DNA of 64,000 bases from Acetobacter fabarum. GTDB taxonomy: Bacteria > Pseudomonadota > Alphaproteobacteria > Acetobacterales > Acetobacteraceae. The first letter of the stretch is position 1; the number at the start of each line of letters is the position of its first letter. The stretch is from positions 1 to 64,000 of the forward strand of contig NZ_WOTG01000005.1 of NCBI RefSeq assembly GCF_011516925.1. Reading direction: 5' to 3'. Below, one piece after another: positions 36,227-45,243 of the stretch. The notes beneath the pieces were generated by a model. That model ran no database searches. It was not told where the DNA came from and saw nothing but the letters and a program-made list of their open reading frames with translations. Both the position numbers and the translations under genes were made by a program.

Positions 36227-38152
36227 TTAGTGCGGCAAAGCCTCGCCAGCATTGTCGTGTGTCTGGCCAAACAGCGGCATGTTTTTGGCCAGAGAAACCG
36301 AACCCTCGGCTGTAAAATGGTCCGCATCGAATAAAACCGGCACGTTGTTGTTGACCGTTGTCAGGCACACAGTGCCGGGGCAAAGAATGTTGTACACCGA
36401 TACATATTCAATGCCTGTTCCCTTCAGCCGGGCGGCAAGCATCTGGTCCCGTTTTTTCCGGTCCTGCAGAATGTGGTTGAAAACCAGATCCATATTGTTT
36501 TTTACCATCGCCCGCACAAGCAGCAATGGCAGAGGTTGGTCGTATTCCGGGCTTGGGCCAAGCACAATAACGCGGTCTGTATACTTCCTGAGCATCTGTG
36601 CTGTTTTAACAATGTTGTTAAAATCGTGCTCCAGCCAGTTTGCTGAAAGAATAATGCCATCCAGATGATGAGACGGCACAAAATCTTCAAAAATATAGTG
36701 CAGGAGAGCACCACACTGGCCGCCATTTTTGCCCAGAACAGGCTCACAGCTTGGCGCTGTTGCCTGCAGAAAATGGATGTTGGGGTAACTCTGCTGCAAC
36801 CCGTACCAGCGGTCTGCCGCATGGCTATCCCCCAGAACCAGATAGTTCGGCTGACCTGCCTGTACATCCAGGCAATGTGCGGCCTTATATGCCTCAATAT
36901 CTTCGGTCTTCCGGTCAATAAAGCATGTGCCAGTCCGCATTGTAGTCGGCTTGTATGCCATATAGGACATGACCTTCTGCTCAGCAGGGCTGTAATGCCA
37001 TAGTGTTGCATTAAGCCTGCTGCTTGCAAAAGCCAGAAGCACCATGAGCACCATAACGCCCCCCATGACGCCTATTGTGCTTTTGGCGGATAAGCAGAAT
37101 GGCCTTGTGCGGAATGGCTGCTCAATAAACCGCCATGACAGAACAGAGACCCCAAAAGCAGCCCCCAGCAGCAACGGGATTGTCCAGAAATTGGGTCTGT
37201 CGTACATGGAAAAAAAGACCCATATCGGCCAGTGCCACAGGTATAACGAGTAGGAAACAAGGCCAATAAACCGCAACGGCCTGTAGGAAAGGGCAGAAGC
37301 AACAACCGTGCGCTGCTGGCTACCAGAATACAGGACTAAAGCTGCCCCCAGACATGGCCCCAAAGCCCCCGGTCCGGGAAAGAGCGATTTGTTGTTAAGC
37401 GCGAACAGACTGGCCAGAATAAAAACAAGACCAACAGCCCCAGAACTTTCCAACACAAGCTTTGTCACCCGGCTTCTGGCCAGAACAGCTGGCTGCGTGG
37501 CAAGCATGACAACAGACCCCAGTAGAAACTCCCACGCCCTGTATTGCGGCAGGTAGAATGTTGCGGGTTTATCGTAAAAAACCTCGACCAGGCAGGCAGA
37601 AAAACTTAACGCCAGAAGAGATAAAATTATGAATTTTAAAGGTATTTTTAGAACTTTTTTGGAAAAATAGATCAAAAAAGGAATAACTATATAAAACTGC
37701 TCCTCAACAGAGAGTGACCATGTATGCAAAAGGGGGTTAGCCTGCAAAGAGGAATCAAAATAGCTGCTCTGGCTATAGAAAAAAATGTTCGATGCAAAAA
37801 GTATGGACCACAGGATTCCACGACTTGTATTATAAACCTCCGGTGGCGTTTGCGTGAGTGTGGACACACCAAAGCAGACCACCAGAACTGAAAACAGCGC
37901 AGGCAATATTCTGCGAATTCTACGGTTATAGAAATCAAGAATATCAAACCGCCCCTGCTCCACCGCATCGTTGATGTGCCGGGTAATCAAAAAACCGGAA
38001 ATAACAAAAAAAACATCAACCCCGGCAAACCCGCCGTTAAAGGGATGCTTAAGTCCATAATGGAAGAAAACAACAGGAAGAATTGCAAGCGCGCGCAGGC
38101 CGTCAATATCACTTCTATAACGCATCATACGACGTTCATATTCCTCAGCCAT
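36227..38152 (-). CDS. OafA/YrhL-type acyltransferase with C-terminal SGNH domain
   Basis: 641-residue integral membrane O-acyltransferase (acyltransferase-3 family). N-terminal part: RYRSDIDGLRALAILPVVFF, FAGVDVFFVISGFLITRHIN, RRIRRILPALF, NPLLHTWSLSVEEQFYIVIP, about ten membrane segments. From about residue 400 a periplasmic SGNH hydrolase-like domain follows: NYLVLGDSHAADRWYG (GDS block) and VLFDADHFTAEGSVSL (DxxH block). Such fusions O-acetylate lipopolysaccharide, exopolysaccharide or peptidoglycan. No surface-polysaccharide genes adjoin, so the substrate is unknown. The gene is moderately AT-rich. No clear ribosome site precedes ATG 38152, where the upstream gene's terminator ends. Confidence 0.9.
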   Translation of the reverse strand: MAEEYERRMMRYRSDIDGLRALAILPVVFFHYGLKHPFNGGFAGVDVFFVISGFLITRHINDAVEQGRFDILDFYNRRIRRILPALFSVLVVCFGVSTLTQTPPEVYNTSRGILWSILFASNIFFYSQSSYFDSSLQANPLLHTWSLSVEEQFYIVIPFLIYFSKKVLKIPLKFIILSLLALSFSACLVEVFYDKPATFYLPQYRAWEFLLGSVVMLATQPAVLARSRVTKLVLESSGAVGLVFILASLFALNNKSLFPGPGALGPCLGAALVLYSGSQQRTVVASALSYRPLRFIGLVSYSLYLWHWPIWVFFSMYDRPNFWTIPLLLGAAFGVSVLSWRFIEQPFRTRPFCLSAKSTIGVMGGVMVLMVLLAFASSRLNATLWHYSPAEQKVMSYMAYKPTTMRTGTCFIDRKTEDIEAYKAAHCLDVQAGQPNYLVLGDSHAADRWYGLQQSYPNIHFLQATAPSCEPVLGKNGGQCGALLHYIFEDFVPSHHLDGIILSANWLEHDFNNIVKTAQMLRKYTDRVIVLGPSPEYDQPLPLLLVRAMVKNNMDLVFNHILQDRKKRDQMLAARLKGTGIEYVSVYNILCPGTVCLTTVNNNVPVLFDADHFTAEGSVSLAKNMPLFGQTHDNAGEALPH

Positions 38153-38155
38153 GCG

Positions 38156-38194
38156 TAAAAAGGAGGGTTTTTATGCTCGCTTCCTGCACCCTCC
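38156..38194 (-). terminator. Terminator after the EamA-family gene
   Basis: On the minus strand GGAGGGT pairs with ACCCTCC around a 19-base loop and runs into TTTTTA, only four bases before the acyltransferase ATG. Confidence 0.6.
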
Positions 38195-38256
38195 CTCTCC
38201 TTACAACAAAAATCCGGTTTTATTCGGTGTCGGCATAACCCTGGTGCCCAGCGGCC

Positions 38257-39174
38257 CTAATCCGAGCCGTCTGGCAGGGTAAGCGGAACAGATCGGGGGC
38301 GGCCATATGTTTGCATGAGCAACACGCCAGCCATAACCACCGCCCCACCCACCAGTGTTGTCAGGGCGGGCACTTCATGCGTCATGACATAAGCCAGAAT
38401 CAGCGTTGTTGGAGCCAGCAGAAACAAAAAGCCCGAAGAACGCGCGACACCGACCGCACCCACAACATGCGCCCATGCCGCATACCCCAGAACAGCGGGG
38501 AAAACACCAAGCAGAATGACCAGAAACCACGGCCAGCCCCCTTGCCCCTGCAAGGCCGTAAGGCCTGCGGGCAACCAGGGGGCCAGCACAACAGCACCAA
38601 TCAGCAATATCCATGCCGTGGATGCCAGTGCGCCATAGCGTGCCACAAGTGGCCTTTGCAGCAGAAGGTACAGGGCCGAACAAAACGCAGCCGCCAGCAC
38701 ATCGGTCGCCCCCGAACCAAAGGTAAAACCGCCCGGCAGGCCACTGCCAATCAGCACAATCCCGCTAAAACTTATAACGGAACCAACCCACCCCCATAAC
38801 GGCAGGGATTCCCCCAGAAACACCACAGCCACAAAAGCAGACATAAACGGCGCAAAATTAACCAAAAGGCTTGTTGCCCCAGCAGAAACACTCTGCTCGC
38901 CCGTGTTGAACAAAATATTATACAGGGCAATACCCACAGCCCCGCACAGTAAAAAACGCGGGACATCACGCAGTTGAGGGCACACTGGCCGCCGCACACA
39001 CAACCACCCGGCCACAATAACGGCGGCTACAGCGTACCGTAATGCGGCAAGGGGGATGGGAGGCACGTAAACAAGCGCCATTCGCACAAGCGGATATGCG
39101 CTTGCCCAGGACAAAATAGCCGCACACACCGCCAGAAAAGGCACCTTGCGCGTTGCGTATCCTCCATGTGTCAT
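38257..39174 (-). CDS. EamA/DMT family transporter
   Basis: 305-residue exporter-type membrane protein with ten hydrophobic segments arranged as two EamA repeats. Recognisable pieces are ILSWASAYPLVRMALVYVPP, PLAALRYAVAAVIVAGW, ALYNILFNTGEQSVSAGATS, LLVNFAPFMSAFVAVVFLGE and, in the second half, YAAWAHVVGAVGVARSSGFL and LLAPTTLILAYVMTHEVPAL. Family members export amino acids or other small metabolites; the substrate cannot be told. It follows the phosphatase gene by 27 bases on the same strand, so the two are probably co-transcribed. Confidence 0.9.
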   Translation of the reverse strand: MTHGGYATRKVPFLAVCAAILSWASAYPLVRMALVYVPPIPLAALRYAVAAVIVAGWLCVRRPVCPQLRDVPRFLLCGAVGIALYNILFNTGEQSVSAGATSLLVNFAPFMSAFVAVVFLGESLPLWGWVGSVISFSGIVLIGSGLPGGFTFGSGATDVLAAAFCSALYLLLQRPLVARYGALASTAWILLIGAVVLAPWLPAGLTALQGQGGWPWFLVILLGVFPAVLGYAAWAHVVGAVGVARSSGFLFLLAPTTLILAYVMTHEVPALTTLVGGAVVMAGVLLMQTYGRPRSVPLTLPDGSD

Positions 39175-39201
39175 GCACGGCTCTTTTTTAATGATGCAGG
39201 G

Positions 39202-39864
39202 CTACTCCCTGCGCAAAACCTGATCGGTCAGGAACGCGGCAATCCGCCCTGCGACAAAATCCTGTTTAAGGGCGGCTTCATCATACTCGGTGTTCAGCCA
39301 TTCCATGAACGGGATGCGCCCCTCCGCCTGTGCCTGATAACGCAGGAAAAACGCATCCAGAATTCCCGTGCGAGAACCACGGAAATGACCAAACCGCCAC
39401 GAAAGCTCCCGCAGGGCCTGTGCCGCACTCCCGCCTTCAAACATCACCACCAGAGCAGATGCCAGCCCGGCTCGGTCTGCACCGGACTTGCAGTGCATCA
39501 GCATAGGGAATTGCAATGTGCTGTACATCTGTGCAAAGCGCAGAATACGGTCCTTGTGCGGAGCACCCCTGCTCTCAAACGCCATATCCAGATGGGTCAG
39601 GCCGATCTGTGCAGCAGCATTGCGGGAGAGGGCATCCGAGCCACACTGCCTGTGCCCACGCAGGTTGACCAGCGTGCGCAGGCCCAGCCTGCTGACAGCC
39701 CGCCGCAAACGGGCAGGGGTGGGGTGGTTACACCGGTACACCTTACCCGGAATAACCGCATGAAAATTGGTCCAGACCAGACGGAGGATAGCATGATCAA
39801 CAAACAGGCTATCCGTCCATGCTCTGGCACGGCCGGTCTGGGAAGAAAGATGGCCGTTAAACAC
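39202..39864 (-). CDS. Dual-specificity/tyrosine-type protein phosphatase
   Basis: 220 residues from GTG 39864, five bases behind GAGGGGG. The phosphatase loop MLMHCKSGADRAGLASALVV fits C-x5-R (HCKSGADR), and LRTLVNLRGHRQCGSD precedes it at the position of the general-acid loop in this family. The opening NFHAVIPGKVYRCNHPTPAR is typical of bacterial DSP-like proteins related to plant and fungal atypical phosphatases. No signal peptide is seen, so it acts in the cytoplasm. Substrate unknown; it could dephosphorylate proteins, phosphoinositides or polyphosphate-like compounds. Confidence 0.87.
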   Translation of the reverse strand: MFNGHLSSQTGRARAWTDSLFVDHAILRLVWTNFHAVIPGKVYRCNHPTPARLRRAVSRLGLRTLVNLRGHRQCGSDALSRNAAAQIGLTHLDMAFESRGAPHKDRILRFAQMYSTLQFPMLMHCKSGADRAGLASALVVMFEGGSAAQALRELSWRFGHFRGSRTGILDAFFLRYQAQAEGRIPFMEWLNTEYDEAALKQDFVAGRIAAFLTDQVLRRE

Positions 39865-39969
39865 AAAACCCCCTCATGTCTCATGCAGCAGCATGCTGGC
39901 TTTCCATGTTCCACCTCCGGCCCCACACGTCAATAATCCCCCGCTGCCCCGTGCATGCGCCCTGAACAG

Positions 39970-40001
39970 AAAAACCCCGGCAGGGGTTACTCCTGCCGGG
40001 G
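39970..40001 (-). terminator. Terminator of the sdh operon
   Basis: On the minus strand CCCCGGCAGG pairs with CCTGCCGGGG (ten base pairs) and runs into TTTTT, 49 bases after the sdhB stop. Confidence 0.88.
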
Positions 40002-40049
40002 CTTCATTTATTCCTGCCAGACCAAACCAGGCAGGCCGAACCTGTAGGA

Positions 40050-40832
40050 TCAGATCTTGCGTTCGATCTGCAATTCCTTGATCCGGCCAATGGCCTTGGC
40101 CGGGTTCAGCCCCTTGGGGCAGGTCTGGGTGCAGTTCATGATCGTACGGCAGGCGTAGAGCTTGAACGTATCTTCCAGTGAATCAAGGCGTTCACCGGTA
40201 TGTTCGTCGCGGCTGTCTGCAATCCAGCGATATGCGGCAAGCAGCACGGCCGGGCCAAGATACTTGTCCCCATTCCACCAGTAGGACGGGCAGGACGTGG
40301 TGCAGCAGAAGCACAGAATGCATTCCCACATACCGTCCAGCTTACCACGTTCCTCAATGCTCTGGCGGCGTTCACCATCCGGCGGAGGAGCGCTGTCTGC
40401 CTGCATCCAGGGCTGGATGGAGCGCAACTGCGCATAAGCCCCATCCAGGTTGGACACCAGATCCTTGACAATAGGCATATGGGGCAGCGGGTAAATCCGC
40501 ACGTCACCCTCAATGCTTTTGATCGGCTTAAGGCATGCCAGTGTGTTTTCGCCATCAATATTCATGGCGCAGGACCCACAGATCCCTTCGCGGCAGGAGC
40601 GCCGGAATGTCAGTGTGGGGTCCACTTCATTCTTGATGTGGATAATGGCATCAAGCACCATTGGCCCAAAGGTATCCAGATCAAGCTCGTAAGAGTCTAT
40701 GACCGGGTTTTTACCGTCATCAGGGGACCAGCGGTACACCTTGAAGGTTTTGACATTTTTTGCGCCGGCCGGAGCGGGAAAGGTTTTGCCTTTCCCTACG
40801 GTGCTGTTACGCGGCAGTCTGAGTTCGACCAT
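40050..40832 (-). CDS. sdhB: Succinate dehydrogenase iron-sulfur subunit
   Basis: Electron-transfer subunit of respiratory complex II, 260 residues. The 2Fe-2S ligands are in [22 protein letters not shown]-type spacing (C-x4-C-x2-C...C), and the 4Fe-4S/3Fe-4S ligands in [20 protein letters not shown] and [20 protein letters not shown]. The sequence [20 protein letters not shown] leads into the first cluster domain. It is the last gene of sdhC-sdhD-sdhA-sdhB and is followed by a strong terminator. Confidence 0.97.
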   Translation of the reverse strand: MVELRLPRNSTVGKGKTFPAPAGAKNVKTFKVYRWSPDDGKNPVIDSYELDLDTFGPMVLDAIIHIKNEVDPTLTFRRSCREGICGSCAMNIDGENTLACLKPIKSIEGDVRIYPLPHMPIVKDLVSNLDGAYAQLRSIQPWMQADSAPPPDGERRQSIEERGKLDGMWECILCFCCTTSCPSYWWNGDKYLGPAVLLAAYRWIADSRDEHTGERLDSLEDTFKLYACRTIMNCTQTCPKGLNPAKAIGRIKELQIERKI

Positions 40833-40856
40833 GTTCGCCTCCCTTTGCCCTGCGGA

Positions 40857-42668
40857 TCAGTAAACGCGCTTTTTGGGTGGGAAAACCTCGACATCGTCGG
40901 TCAGGGTTTTCATATGTACCGGACGGTAGGTCAGCTTGACGCCGCCCTTGTCATCCAGCCACGAAACGGAATGTTTGAGCCATTCCTTGTCATCACGATC
41001 GGGGAAGTCATCGCGGGCATGCGCGCCACGGCTTTCGTGCCGGGCCAGACCACTTTCCAGCGTGGCTGTTGCATTGGCCAGCAGGTTTTCAAACTCCAGC
41101 GCTTCCATCAGGTCACTGTTCCAGATCAGTGAGCTATCGGAAACGGAGATGTCACCCAGACCACTCCAGATATCACGGATCTTGTCCACGCCTTCCTGCA
41201 GGCTTTCCTGCGTACGGAACACGGCGGCATGGGCCTGCATATCCCGCTGGAGGCGGTCACGCATGGCGGAAACCTTGGTCCCGCCCTTGGCGTAACGCAG
41301 CTTGTCCAGACGATCGAGAGCAAACTCGCCAGCCCCAGCGGGGAGCGGGCGCACAAAGTCGCTCGGCTTGACGACCTCTGCCGCACGGCGGGCCGCCGCA
41401 CGACCAAACACGATCAGGTCGAGCAGGGAGTTGGTGCCAAGACGGTTTGCACCGTGCACGGACACACACGCGGCCTCGCCCACAGCCATCAGGCCCGGCA
41501 CCACCGCATCGGGGTTGTCCGCTGTGGGGCGCACCACTTCGCCGTGAATATTGGTGGGAATACCACCCATATTGTAATGCACGGTCGGCAGAACCGGCAC
41601 GGGTTCTTTGGTTACGTCCACACCGGCAAAAATACGCGATGTTTCCAGAATACCCGGCAGGCGTTCATGCAGCAGGTCGGAGCCCAGATGCTCCAGATGC
41701 ATCATGATGTGGTCTTTTTTGGGACCACAGCCACGCCCTTCCTTGATCTCGATCGTCATGGCGCGGGACACCACATCGCGCGAGGCCAGATCCTTGGCGG
41801 TAGGAGCATAACGCTCCATAAAGCGCTCACCCTCGGAGTTGGTCAGGTAGCCACCTTCACCACGGCACCCTTCGGTCAGCAGGCAACCTGCGGGGTAGAT
41901 ACCCGTGGGATGGAACTGCACAAACTCCATATCCTGCGTCGGCAGGCCGGCACGCATGACCATGCCGTTACCATCACCCGTACAGGTATGGGCGGATGTG
42001 CAGGACTGGTAGGCACGGCCATAACCGCCCGTAGCCAGCACCACCATTTTGGCATTGAAGCGATGGATCGTGCCATCGTCCTGGCACCAGGCCATAACGC
42101 CACGGCAGGCACCTTCATCATCCATAATCAGGTCGATGGCGAAGTATTCGACAAAGAACTCAACATTATGTTTGAGGCACTGCTGGTACAGCGTGTGCAG
42201 AATGGCATGGCCCGTGCGGTCGGCGGCAGCGCATGCGCGGGGCACCGGAGCCTTGCCAAAGTCGCTCATATGGCCGCCAAAGGGGCGCTGGTAGATCTTG
42301 CCTTCTTCCGTGCGGGAGAAGGGAACACCAAAATGTTCCAGTTCCTGCACAGCGGGCACGGCCTCACGCACCATGAACTCGATGGCGTCCTGGTCGCCCA
42401 GCCAGTCAGACCCCTTTACGGTGTCATACATATGCCAGCGCCAGTTATCCTCGGCCATGTTGCCAAGGGAGGCACCAATACCACCCTGTGCGGCCACCGT
42501 GTGGCTGCGGGTGGGGAAAACCTTGGTAATGCACGCAGTACTCAGGCCCGCGGCCCCCATACCCAGCGTTGCACGCAGGCCCGAACCACCTGCACCCACG
42601 ACCACAACATCGTATGCGTGATCAACAATCCGGTAAGCTCCCCGAGAAGGAGAGGAATTGGCATTCAT
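40857..42668 (-). CDS. sdhA: Succinate dehydrogenase flavoprotein subunit
   Basis: FAD-containing catalytic subunit of complex II, 603 residues. The dinucleotide fold is [20 protein letters not shown], the covalent FAD histidine lies in [20 protein letters not shown], and the active-site region shows [20 protein letters not shown] and [36 protein letters not shown] and [20 protein letters not shown] mark the capping and C-terminal parts. sdhB begins 24 bases downstream; 117 bases of non-coding DNA separate it from sdhD. Confidence 0.97.
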   Translation of the reverse strand: MNANSSPSRGAYRIVDHAYDVVVVGAGGSGLRATLGMGAAGLSTACITKVFPTRSHTVAAQGGIGASLGNMAEDNWRWHMYDTVKGSDWLGDQDAIEFMVREAVPAVQELEHFGVPFSRTEEGKIYQRPFGGHMSDFGKAPVPRACAAADRTGHAILHTLYQQCLKHNVEFFVEYFAIDLIMDDEGACRGVMAWCQDDGTIHRFNAKMVVLATGGYGRAYQSCTSAHTCTGDGNGMVMRAGLPTQDMEFVQFHPTGIYPAGCLLTEGCRGEGGYLTNSEGERFMERYAPTAKDLASRDVVSRAMTIEIKEGRGCGPKKDHIMMHLEHLGSDLLHERLPGILETSRIFAGVDVTKEPVPVLPTVHYNMGGIPTNIHGEVVRPTADNPDAVVPGLMAVGEAACVSVHGANRLGTNSLLDLIVFGRAAARRAAEVVKPSDFVRPLPAGAGEFALDRLDKLRYAKGGTKVSAMRDRLQRDMQAHAAVFRTQESLQEGVDKIRDIWSGLGDISVSDSSLIWNSDLMEALEFENLLANATATLESGLARHESRGAHARDDFPDRDDKEWLKHSVSWLDDKGGVKLTYRPVHMKTLTDDVEVFPPKKRVY

Positions 42669-42785
42669 CGTGACGGCGCTCCCATATGCGTTCGGCCTGT
42701 CAGTCGTTCAGGTTCATGCCGCCGCGTATCCGACCTGTTCCGTCGGCGGCACAAGGCTCTTTATCTATGTGGGCAGGTGCCCGGC

Positions 42786-43199
42786 TTACTTGCCGGAACC
42801 GCTCCGCACCACCAGCTTGATCACGGCAAATACGCCAAGCAGCCCCATAAGGGACGTGCCAATCTTGACCAGCAGGCGGGTAGGCAGGTGCGCCTTGCCG
42901 TGCACGTAGTCATCCACAATAACCTGCAGGCCAACCTGCGCATGGTAGAAGGTGGTAATGATCAGTGCTGCCAGCATGGTGGCGTTAACGGGCTTGCCGC
43001 CCCATTTAACCACCTCGGCGTGGTCTGCCCCGCCAAGGCGGAACATCTGCACAACAAACCATGTGGAAAGCGGCAGCAGGCTGGCGGCGGAAACACGCTC
43101 GGCCCACCAGTGGCTTACACCCGAATGCCCCGCACCCAGACCGCGCGCACGGCCAAGCTGGGAGCGCATGACTTCAATATGTGGAACAGAAGCGTTCAT
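42786..43199 (-). CDS. sdhD: Succinate dehydrogenase membrane anchor subunit
   Basis: 137 residues from ATG 43199, one base after the sdhC stop (TGACATG). Three hydrophobic helices follow a polar start (MNASVPHIEVMRSQLGRARG). The motif HWWAERVSAASLLPLSTWFV and the heme-b/quinone-side segment ITTFYHAQVGLQVIVDDYVH identify SdhD. It ends with LVVRSGSGK. Longer starts upstream lie inside sdhC and are rejected. Confidence 0.93.
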   Translation of the reverse strand: MNASVPHIEVMRSQLGRARGLGAGHSGVSHWWAERVSAASLLPLSTWFVVQMFRLGGADHAEVVKWGGKPVNATMLAALIITTFYHAQVGLQVIVDDYVHGKAHLPTRLLVKIGTSLMGLLGVFAVIKLVVRSGSGK

Positions 43200-43200
43200 G

Positions 43201-43674
43201 TCAGGATACCTTCCCGGCTTTGGCGCGTTTGCTTCTGCGGCAACCCGCCACAGCAAGCAGGGCGACGGCCAGCACGGTGCTTACACCGGCTGTAACACCC
43301 ACCGCCACTGGGCCATCCTTGTTCAGCTCTTCCTTGTCGTAGCGGTATCCTGCATCCCAGATGAGATGCCGGATGCCACCGACCGTGTGGTAAACGACCG
43401 AAGCCAGCCACCCTACCAGCACAAGCTGGCCTAGCGGGTTGCCCGTTACCTTACGCGCCGTAGCATAGGCTTTTGGCCCCTTGGCCGCAGCGCCAAGCCA
43501 AAAAACGCCAAGCGCGGCACCGGCCGTGGCGACCACTCCCGTGATTCGATTTGAAATGGAAAGAACCATGGAAAGCCGGTAACGGTACACCTGCAAGTGC
43601 GGCGACATGGGCCGCTGGATCAGTGTGCCGTCACTTCGGCTCCCTACATAGAGGGCCTTACGGATATCCTGCAT
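43201..43674 (-). CDS. sdhC: Succinate dehydrogenase cytochrome b556 subunit
   Basis: 157 residues, first gene of the operon. The SdhC signature RPMSPHLQVYRYRLSMVLSI, SNRITGVVATAGAALGVFWL and the heme-ligand motif VVYHTVGGIRHLIWDAGYRY are all present, with three membrane helices. The C-terminus is basic (RRSKRAKAGKVS). The leader upstream (43675-43811) contains a CGCTGG/CCAGCG hairpin around 43712-43730. Confidence 0.95.
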   Translation of the reverse strand: MQDIRKALYVGSRSDGTLIQRPMSPHLQVYRYRLSMVLSISNRITGVVATAGAALGVFWLGAAAKGPKAYATARKVTGNPLGQLVLVGWLASVVYHTVGGIRHLIWDAGYRYDKEELNKDGPVAVGVTAGVSTVLAVALLAVAGCRRSKRAKAGKVS

Positions 43675-43811
43675 TGTCAGCCTCGTACCCCGTGTCTATC
43701 CCTGAGCGCTGGTTGCATCCAGCGTTTTGCATCGTTTTTGTCCTACGCCCCGTGCCTCGGCCCGGTCAATTCAACGGATCAACACGAGACCGAGAGGGGC
43801 AGGATTCTCAC

Positions 43812-44834
43812 TCAGGCGTGTCTGGGCAGCAGATCAAGTGCGATCATGGTTTCAGCGATCTGAACCGCGTTCAAAGCCGCACCTTTCCGCAGATTATCGG
43901 ACACGCACCAGAACGCCAGACCATGCGGCACGGTCGGGTCGACACGAAGGCGTGACACATAGGTTGCATCTTCCCCCACGCACTCGAGCGGGGTCACGTA
44001 CCCGCCATCTTCGCGCTGGTCGAGCAGGACAACCCCTTCGGACTCCCGCAGGGCCGCACGGGCGCGCTCAAGGTCCACAGGCTCGGCAAACTCGGCAATA
44101 ACGGCTTCGGAATGACCGACAAACACCGGAACACGCACGCAGGTTGCCAGCACTTCCACGTCCGGATCGAGAATTTTTTTGGTCTCGACTCGCATCTTCC
44201 ATTCTTCCTTGGTCGCACCGTCATCCATAAAACGGTCGATCTGGGGAATGCAGTTGAACGCGATCTGCTTCTGGAACTGCTCGATCTTGGGCGGGTCGTT
44301 CACAAAGCTGCCACGGGTCTGGGAGAACAGCTCGTCCATGCCATCCTTCCCCGCGCCGGATACGGCCTGATACGTGGAGACCACCACCCGCTTGAGGGTA
44401 AACAGGTCATGCAGGGGCTTGAGAGCCACCACCATCTGAATGGTCGAGCAGTTGGGGTTGGCAATAATGTTGCGCTTCATGTCCTTGAGCGCCAGCGGGT
44501 TAACCTCGGGCACCACCAGCGGCACATCCGGCTCCATGCGGAAGTGGGATGTGTTGTCGATCACAACGCAGCCAGCCTTGGCGGCGATGGGCGCATATTT
44601 GGCGGACACAGACCCACCGGGGGAGAACAACCCGACATCCCAGCCCTTGAAATCAAAGGTTTCAAGGTTCTGGACTTTCAGAACGCGATCCCCGAACGAG
44701 ACTTCACGCCCAGCAGAACGCGGGGAGGCCAGTGCGACAATCTCATCCACCGGGAATTCCCGTTCGGCCAGTGTCTTGAGGATTTCCCGCCCCACCGCAC
44801 CTGTCGCGCCTACAACAGCAACCCGATAACCCAT
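43812..44834 (-). CDS. asd: Aspartate-semialdehyde dehydrogenase
   Basis: Reduces aspartyl phosphate to the semialdehyde for lysine, threonine, methionine and diaminopimelate synthesis. 340 residues: YRVAVVGATGAVGREILKTL (NADP site), PRSAGREVSF, GLFSPGGSVSAKYAPIAAKA, NPNCSTIQMVVALKPLHDLF (catalytic Cys in PNCST), STYQAVSGAGKDGMDEL, CVRVPVFVGHSEAVIAEF (RVPVxxGHS) and the C-terminal DNLRKGAALNAVQIAE. Full length. It stands alone upstream of the sdh operon on the same strand with a 137-base gap. Confidence 0.97.
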   Translation of the reverse strand: MGYRVAVVGATGAVGREILKTLAEREFPVDEIVALASPRSAGREVSFGDRVLKVQNLETFDFKGWDVGLFSPGGSVSAKYAPIAAKAGCVVIDNTSHFRMEPDVPLVVPEVNPLALKDMKRNIIANPNCSTIQMVVALKPLHDLFTLKRVVVSTYQAVSGAGKDGMDELFSQTRGSFVNDPPKIEQFQKQIAFNCIPQIDRFMDDGATKEEWKMRVETKKILDPDVEVLATCVRVPVFVGHSEAVIAEFAEPVDLERARAALRESEGVVLLDQREDGGYVTPLECVGEDATYVSRLRVDPTVPHGLAFWCVSDNLRKGAALNAVQIAETMIALDLLPRHA

Positions 44835-45243
44835 AATCCACCTTTGATTCAGAGCACGTTAGAAACCAGAAAAACGCACCCCCGCACGGGGGCCGTTCAA
44901 TCGCGCGAACCCTAGACCATTCCGGCAGCAAATGGAATTGCTCGCCCCAAAGCTTTCCCACCCACCACTCCGACAAATGGCGGGCAGGGCGGAATACGGC
45001 CCGCGCGGATGACAAGCCGCTCAGGACATTACGAGAAATGACACCTGAGACTTATTTATAAAGTGCAATAATGAAAAAAATATTTTTATATCCTGCGGGA
45101 AAGGTTTCTTTGACGCATATCAATGCAACCTTTTTCAGATATGGTTGTCATATCAAACAGAAGAAGTTGTGGAGGACGACCGTTTTTCTACCCTGCCATC
45201 CCGGTCCCTCCTCACCCCATACAGAATGCATTGGGAAAAGAAC
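44835..45243. other. Divergent asd / pntAA intergenic region
   Basis: 409 bases without a supported gene. The part near asd is GC-rich and includes a CCCCCG-cac-GGGGG-type hairpin around 44880-44892. From 45040 to 45140 the DNA is strongly AT-rich and holds an FNR-type palindrome (45110-45123). No riboswitch is recognised. Confidence 0.5.
45110..45123. promoter_or_regulatory. FNR/FixK-type box upstream of the pnt operon
   Basis: TTGA-CGCATA-TCAA matches the TTGA-N6-TCAA core of FNR/FixK/CRP-family operators exactly. It lies 120 bases before the pntAA start in an AT-rich stretch. FNR-type regulators are known from acetic acid bacteria (GoxR of Gluconobacter). Binding here is inference. Confidence 0.55.

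Noticed and set aside
41229-43295. 688-codon plus-strand open frame opposite sdhA, sdhD and sdhC
   Set aside because: Spans three unmistakable sdh genes in antisense and has no domain of its own; a composition artefact, as are similar long frames opposite pntAA, pntB, rpsA and dnaX.
43712-43730. CGCTGG/CCAGCG hairpin between asd and sdhC
   Set aside because: It has no T-run on the minus strand, where both genes lie, so it is not called as a terminator; it may only be part of the sdhC leader.
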